In this document: one piece after another, positions 8,107 through 11,227 of the stretch
How positions within the stretch are numbered: the first letter of the stretch is position 1
Layout: each line of letters starts with the position of its first letter
Origin: Flavobacteriales bacterium
Lineage (GTDB): Bacteria > Bacteroidota > Bacteroidia > DT-38
Length of the DNA stretch: 11,227 nucleotides
Reading direction: 5' to 3'
Assembly: GCA_013214975.1 (NCBI GenBank)
Contig: JABSPR010000390.1
Coordinates: 1-11,227 of the forward strand
The notes under the pieces: model-generated
Database searches by the model: none
What the model was told of the DNA's origin: nothing
Seen by the model: the letters and a program-made list of their open reading frames with translations, nothing else
Made by a program: the position numbers and the translations under genes

Positions 8107-8187
8107 TAGGTTACCTATTGGGCTATAGCTATAAAGACGTAAAGAAAACAGGAATGTTTCAGATGTGACGGAATCTTTATTAACAAA

Positions 8188-8775
8188 CTATTCCTTAGTG
8201 GCTAAAGTCCCGTCAGGAAGATACTTTGTTGTTGACATTAATTTCCCTTGGTGATAAACAGAAATGGCTTTCTTATTTCCATTAGGATAGAAGTAGTGAG
8301 AATTTCCGTGCATTCTGTTTTTGGAATAATCAACTTTTGAAACTAACGTTCCTTCATTATCGAACGATTTAACTGTACCTGTATAGTACGGAAAGAGGAT
8401 TGAATTGGATAGACCTTCTTGTCTCACCTTACCATTAGCATAGAAATCTTTAAGTAAATATTTTGCTTCTCCTTCTTTAACAAAAGATCGGTTATGTCTA
8501 GAGATAGTTTTCTTGTTAATTATTTTCTCAACTGACAGAGAAGAAGTAGTAGATAATCGAGTGCGGTATACAACAGAATCTTTTACCCATTTATTCTTAT
8601 TCTTGGTATAATCGGTTACAAAGAAATTACCTTTTTTTGAAGTTATCCGAACACATTTTGTTGCCTCTAGTTTCTCGCAAAATGCACCATTAGAATTAAG
8701 ATAATAAGTGGTATCGTTTTGCGAATATCCAATTAATGAAGTAAGACAGAAAAGCAGAGTAGCTAATTGCTTCAT
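8188..8775 (-). CDS. Exported MORN_2-repeat (YwqK-like) protein
   Basis: The 195-aa product begins with a Sec signal peptide (MKQLATLLFCLTSLIGYS|Q, predicted cleavage after residue 18), so it is exported. The C-terminal half carries repeats of the MORN_2 variant, recognisable by the F/Y-x-x-x-G core. These are KDFYANGKVRQEG (109-121), VKSFDNEGTLVSKVDY (135-150), the HGNSHYFYPNGNKKAISVYHQG segment (156-177) and TKYLPDGTL (183-191). Such repeats form beta-hairpin stacks. In databases they are often labelled 'toxin-antitoxin system YwqK family antitoxin', but the exported form in Bacteroidota has no shown antitoxin role, and no toxin partner is adjacent. The N-terminal region (20-100) holds two cysteines (33 and 41). 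It resembles the head of similar Bacteroidota proteins that read as remaining-input strings, but no function can be assigned. It is monocistronic or leads weakly into the 184-aa gene 208 bp downstream. Confidence 0.82.
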   Translation of the reverse strand: MKQLATLLFCLTSLIGYSQNDTTYYLNSNGAFCEKLEATKCVRITSKKGNFFVTDYTKNKNKWVKDSVVYRTRLSTTSSLSVEKIINKKTISRHNRSFVKEGEAKYLLKDFYANGKVRQEGLSNSILFPYYTGTVKSFDNEGTLVSKVDYSKNRMHGNSHYFYPNGNKKAISVYHQGKLMSTTKYLPDGTLATKE

Positions 8776-8794
8776 AACATCGTGATTTAGAGAA

Positions 8795-8802
8795 CAAAGT
8801 TA
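8795..8802 (-). promoter_or_regulatory. Candidate -7 element for the MORN_2 protein gene
   Basis: The minus strand reads TAACTTTG, an exact TAnnTTTG match, 19 bp upstream of the ATG at 8775. No TTG lies at the usual distance upstream. The implied leader would be only about 10-15 nt. Confidence 0.4.
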
Positions 8803-8859
8803 CTTAAAAACAATAATAAGAGCTCTCTGGTTTTTGTGGAATAAATCAATTGTATCACC

Positions 8860-8876
8860 AAATAGTAAATCTATTT
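8860..8876. repeat. Short inverted repeat in the divergent promoter region
   Basis: AAATAG and CTATTT form a 6-bp inverted repeat with a 5-nt spacer. It lies in the 196-bp region between the divergent MORN_2 gene and the CotH-like gene. It could be an operator serving either gene, but a repeat this short in AT-rich DNA may be chance. Confidence 0.25.
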
Positions 8877-8924
8877 AGGGTAATAGTACCTTTCGTGTGT
8901 AGTATAAGTAGTTGAAGCATAAAT

Positions 8925-8932
8925 TAATTTTG
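8925..8932 (+). promoter_or_regulatory. Candidate -7 element for the CotH-like gene
   Basis: TAATTTTG is an exact TAnnTTTG match, 39 bp upstream of the ATG at 8972. It predicts a start near 8939 and a leader of about 33 nt. No convincing -33 TTG is present at 19-21 bp upstream. Confidence 0.45.
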
Positions 8933-8971
8933 TTTTATATGAATTAACTTTATCTCGAAAACTATAACTCT

Positions 8972-10327
8972 ATGAAACTTTTGCAGATAAAGAAGATTAG
9001 CGCCATAATTGGATGCTTGCTATTATCGTTAGGCCTCGCAAGTAGCTTCATTTTCTACATAGCTTCCTATTCGGTAGATTCTGATAATATAAACGCGCAA
9101 AACAATACTTTTCTTTCGATTAGGTACCGTATTCTTACAGACTACTTCCGGTCTTATTACCCTGTTAACATCGGAGAGGAAATTCCTAATATCGAATTAA
9201 CCTTTAGTAAGAACGACTTTAGTCATATAGATAAAATTCAAGAGATCACGCTTCGTGACACAATTGATATTAAAGTATACTCCAAATTGAATAAGTGGAG
9301 AAAAGGTGTGTTGAAATTTAATGGGAATAAGTTCAACATTAAATGGAAAGCACACGGAAGAAGACCAACTGAACACAGTGATGGCAATGGTTATATATCA
9401 CTGAATATAAAGATGGAAAAGGGAGAGGAGCTATACGGATCTAACCATTTTCGTTTAATTGTATACAAACGTCTTAGAGCTGATATGAAGATAATAGAGT
9501 ACTTGGCCGAATACTTTAAGCTTCTTAATCGTAAGCACAAGCTGTTAAACATTAAACTTGATTCTAATAAAGAGCACATTTATTGGTTTGAGGATCGGCT
9601 TAATAATAAATATATGCAGAAGCACGGGAAGGAAACGCTGGTAACTTTTACTCGAGGAAATGAAAAATCACATATACTTTCTAACGACACTAACATTAAT
9701 TATTTGGAAGAGTCGTTATCTCGTATTTTGATCGAAAAAGGATATAATAATTCAACTGCCGATTCTATTAAAGCTTCCTTCAAAAAGTTTAATAAATGCC
9801 TTTATACATACAACGCTAATTATGTAAGACAGTTTGTTGATATGGATTACATCACGTCTTTCTTGGCCGCAAGAATGATAGGGAACCTTAATGGACATGG
9901 AATTAGAAAGCGGAATCTTTTTATATACCTGGATACTTTAAATTATAAGTTTTATCCGGTATTAAGTAGAGAGGAGTTTGTAACCGTAATTAAACATCAA
10001 GATAGTATTGATTATTTCAGAGAGAACCTCAACCTATCTTACTTTACCACAACATTATTAATGAATAACGATGTTAGAAAAGAAACTCATAAAAAGGTGT
10101 TAGAGTTCTTTGAGACCAAAGGAGAAGATTTTGAAAAAGAGGTAACAGCGATATATGATATATTCGAAGCTCGACATTTTCCCGATTGGGTAACTTCGAT
10201 GAGAGGTTTAACCCATTTACAACCAATTCCATATTTTTATGTGAATGCGACATTTCTTAAAGACTATATTCGAAAACGAGAGAACTCCCCAAAAGGGTTA
10301 TCCAAAGAGCTACTTTATATAGACTAA
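8972..10327 (+). CDS. Membrane-anchored, divergent CotH-kinase-family-like protein, 451 aa
   Basis: An N-terminal hydrophobic stretch (about 9-32, IIGCLLLSLGLASSFIFYIA) after a basic lead looks like a signal anchor, with the remaining about 420 residues outside the cytoplasm. The middle follows the order of CotH proteins (atypical secreted protein kinases). NGNKFNIKWKAHGRRP (117-132) sits where CotH has its RGNSS segment. YISLNIKM then ELYGSNHFRLIVYKR (153-167) matches 'fkikf...lfG...w.L'. IYWFEDRLNNKYM (203-215) matches the 'G.Y.l.E' segment. FVDMDYITSFLAARMIGNLNGHG (288-310) followed by RNLFIYLD and FYPVLSREEF matches 'D...N.D.H..N.yly.d...f.PipWDfD'. Key residues differ: Asn307 stands where the NxD Asp is expected, and SREE (332-335) replaces the WDxD metal-binding motif. 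It may be a pseudokinase or a separate subfamily. Kinase activity should not be assumed. The alternative is an unrelated membrane protein. Confidence 0.6.
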   Translation: MKLLQIKKISAIIGCLLLSLGLASSFIFYIASYSVDSDNINAQNNTFLSIRYRILTDYFRSYYPVNIGEEIPNIELTFSKNDFSHIDKIQEITLRDTIDIKVYSKLNKWRKGVLKFNGNKFNIKWKAHGRRPTEHSDGNGYISLNIKMEKGEELYGSNHFRLIVYKRLRADMKIIEYLAEYFKLLNRKHKLLNIKLDSNKEHIYWFEDRLNNKYMQKHGKETLVTFTRGNEKSHILSNDTNINYLEESLSRILIEKGYNNSTADSIKASFKKFNKCLYTYNANYVRQFVDMDYITSFLAARMIGNLNGHGIRKRNLFIYLDTLNYKFYPVLSREEFVTVIKHQDSIDYFRENLNLSYFTTTLLMNNDVRKETHKKVLEFFETKGEDFEKEVTAIYDIFEARHFPDWVTSMRGLTHLQPIPYFYVNATFLKDYIRKRENSPKGLSKELLYID

Positions 10328-10403
10328 GAAGAACATCTGATTTCAATTTTTTTTCAGAATGATGCAAACAAGTGCTTAACTTGCGGCTTGAAAATTTTAT
10401 ACG

Positions 10404-10613
10404 ATGACAGATAAGGATATTACCATTGAAAACTTAAGTGCGTTAATAAGGGTAGAGGCTTTGCAGAAATCTAATCAGATGGCTAATGCCAAGATATTAT
10501 CCATATTAAGGAGAACAGAATTTAACGATGAGTTGAAGCTGTTAACAGATTCCACAGACATATTATTCGAACAGCTATCGACAGGATTAAAGAATCGTTT
10601 AAAAAGAAGCTAG
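10404..10613 (+). CDS. Small hypothetical protein, 69 aa, first of a coupled pair
   Basis: I do not recognise this protein. It has no signal peptide, membrane segment or cysteine. It appears almost wholly alpha-helical, with heptad-like hydrophobic spacing (LSALIRVEALQKSN, ILSILRRTEF, LKLLTDSTDILFEQL) and a basic C-terminus (KNRLKRS). A short coiled-coil or helical-bundle protein is therefore plausible. It follows the CotH-like gene by 76 bp without a convincing terminator or promoter in between, so read-through from upstream is possible. Its TAG stop is directly followed by the ATG of the next gene, which suggests translational coupling and a shared job. No standard promoter match was seen. 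Confidence 0.6.
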   Translation: MTDKDITIENLSALIRVEALQKSNQMANAKILSILRRTEFNDELKLLTDSTDILFEQLSTGLKNRLKRS

Positions 10614-10886
10614 ATGAATATTGACCAAATGGAGTTGATTAGGCGAGAATTGTTGCGACGGTTGCCAGCGATTAAAGGAGCCACTATGGAGAATGGTGTT
10701 GAGAGAATAATTGATTTGGCTAACGAATGCATTAAAGATTTAAAGATTGATATAGAATCTGATGAAGACCAAAAGGATTTAACCGAATTTTTAAAACCTA
10801 CGGTTAAGGATGGTTTAATGGAGATTCTAAAGAATAGTGTATCGTCAACAATTAATGATTCCTTTGATAAGAATTTTAAGAAGTAG
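10614..10886 (+). CDS. Small hypothetical protein, 90 aa, second of a coupled pair
   Basis: The ATG abuts the stop codon of the previous gene (TAG|ATG, no gap), so the two are almost certainly one transcript and probably translationally coupled. The product has no signal peptide or membrane segment and one cysteine (39). It is predicted to be helical: a basic start (IRRELLRRLPAIK), an amphipathic helix (VERIIDLANECIKDLKIDI), an acidic break (ESDEDQKD) and a second helix (LKPTVKDGLMEILKNSVSSTI). No family was recognised. It converges on the lipoprotein gene with only 23 bp between stop codons, and no clear terminator hairpin is visible there. Confidence 0.62.
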   Translation: MNIDQMELIRRELLRRLPAIKGATMENGVERIIDLANECIKDLKIDIESDEDQKDLTEFLKPTVKDGLMEILKNSVSSTINDSFDKNFKK

Positions 10887-10909
10887 GCGAAAAAGAAAGT
10901 GAAGAGAGT

Positions 10910-11200
10910 TTAGTCGTAGGTACAATCTATAGTATAAGAGTAAGCCGATCCCTGAGCAATAGAGCTGTCTTGTAAAATTATTTGTTCATCGTCCAATATT
11001 TTTTTTACTTCATCTTTGGTCGTTAGGCAATTATCAGAATCTTCACCTGTAACATCATATTGATTAACAGTTTGGGTTTCTGATAAGAATTCAGTTTCAA
11101 TAGTAATATCACAAGTGCAACATTCGTTCTTGTTAATCTTGTCACAACTAATAAGAAAGATGGAAAAGAATAGAATTGATAAAAGGCTTAAAGGTTTCAT
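10910..11200 (-). CDS. Small cysteine-rich lipoprotein
   Basis: The 96-aa product starts with a type II signal peptide (MKPLSLLSILFFSIFLISC) ending in the lipobox LISC. Cys19 is the expected lipid-attachment residue, so the mature protein of about 78 residues is membrane-anchored outside the cytoplasm. Five further cysteines (27, 28, 30, 58, 93) are many for this size. The CCTC cluster close to the anchor, together with Cys58 and Cys93, suggests disulfides or, less likely, metal binding. The acidic middle part (GEDSDN, KKILDDEQ) has no recognisable domain. Asp at +2 and Lys at +3 after the lipidated cysteine are noted, but a Bacteroidota surface-export signal is not clear. The function is unknown. 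Only 27 bp upstream of the start are in the window, so its promoter cannot be judged. Confidence 0.75.
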   Translation of the reverse strand: MKPLSLLSILFFSIFLISCDKINKNECCTCDITIETEFLSETQTVNQYDVTGEDSDNCLTTKDEVKKILDDEQIILQDSSIAQGSAYSYTIDCTYD

Positions 11201-11227
11201 TTAGTAAAGAATTAGTTTGTACAAAAA

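Noticed and set aside
8124..8133. Perfect 10-bp palindrome TATAGCTATA
   Set aside because: Short self-complementary AT-rich words are common by chance, and it has no clear position relative to a promoter.
8188..8775. MORN_2/YwqK-like protein as an antitoxin of a toxin-antitoxin pair
   Set aside because: It carries a signal peptide and has no adjacent toxin-like gene; the antitoxin label for this repeat family is a database name, not evidence here.
8819..8826. Palindrome AGAGCTCT in the divergent intergenic region
   Set aside because: Eight bases without extended symmetry; no support beyond chance.
10331..10360. Eight-T run with weak flanking TCTGA/TCAGA repeat after the CotH-like gene
   Set aside because: The stem would be only 5 bp with a loop of about 13 that contains the T run itself, so it does not form a normal intrinsic terminator.

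Overview
The window comes from an AT-rich member of the Bacteroidota, most likely a Flavobacteriales-like lineage. The case rests on several independent signs. FabI has the variant common in that phylum (a serine/glutamine-rich stretch after the catalytic Tyr-Lys pair). Start codons lack clear Shine-Dalgarno sequences. Upstream regions carry the Bacteroidota -7 promoter element TAnnTTTG. The exported proteins end their signal peptides in ...A|Q or ...S|Q. No rRNA, tRNA, insertion sequence, CRISPR array or phage gene was seen.

Positions 1-7409 are a housekeeping block. The 3' part of fabI (fatty-acid elongation, plus strand) converges on clpC (AAA+ unfoldase of the ClpCP protease, minus strand). 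The two share a compact hairpin terminator that overlaps the clpC stop codon. clpC and gyrA (DNA gyrase A subunit) diverge from a 261-bp intergenic region. That region holds a well-spaced gyrA promoter (TTG-N19-TATTTTCG), a candidate clpC -7 element, and a perfect 7-bp inverted repeat in the presumed gyrA leader. Eleven bases after gyrA comes a gene for an exported TPR protein, probably co-transcribed. A 19-bp-stem bidirectional terminator closes this unit.

Positions 7410-11227 are accessory and mostly uncharacterised. Two minus-strand genes come first: a 184-aa cytoplasmic protein of unknown function and an exported MORN_2-repeat (YwqK-like) protein. They are separated by a 208-bp gap holding a near-perfect 26-bp palindrome. 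Next, on the plus strand, is a 451-aa membrane-anchored protein that I read as a divergent CotH-kinase-family member with altered motifs at the presumed active site. It is followed by two tiny, directly abutting genes of unknown function. A small cysteine-rich lipoprotein on the minus strand ends the window.

I found no clear evidence of a new multi-gene system. The most promising unexplained items are the divergent CotH-like protein with the two coupled small genes behind it, the palindrome near 8093, and the inverted repeat in the gyrA leader.
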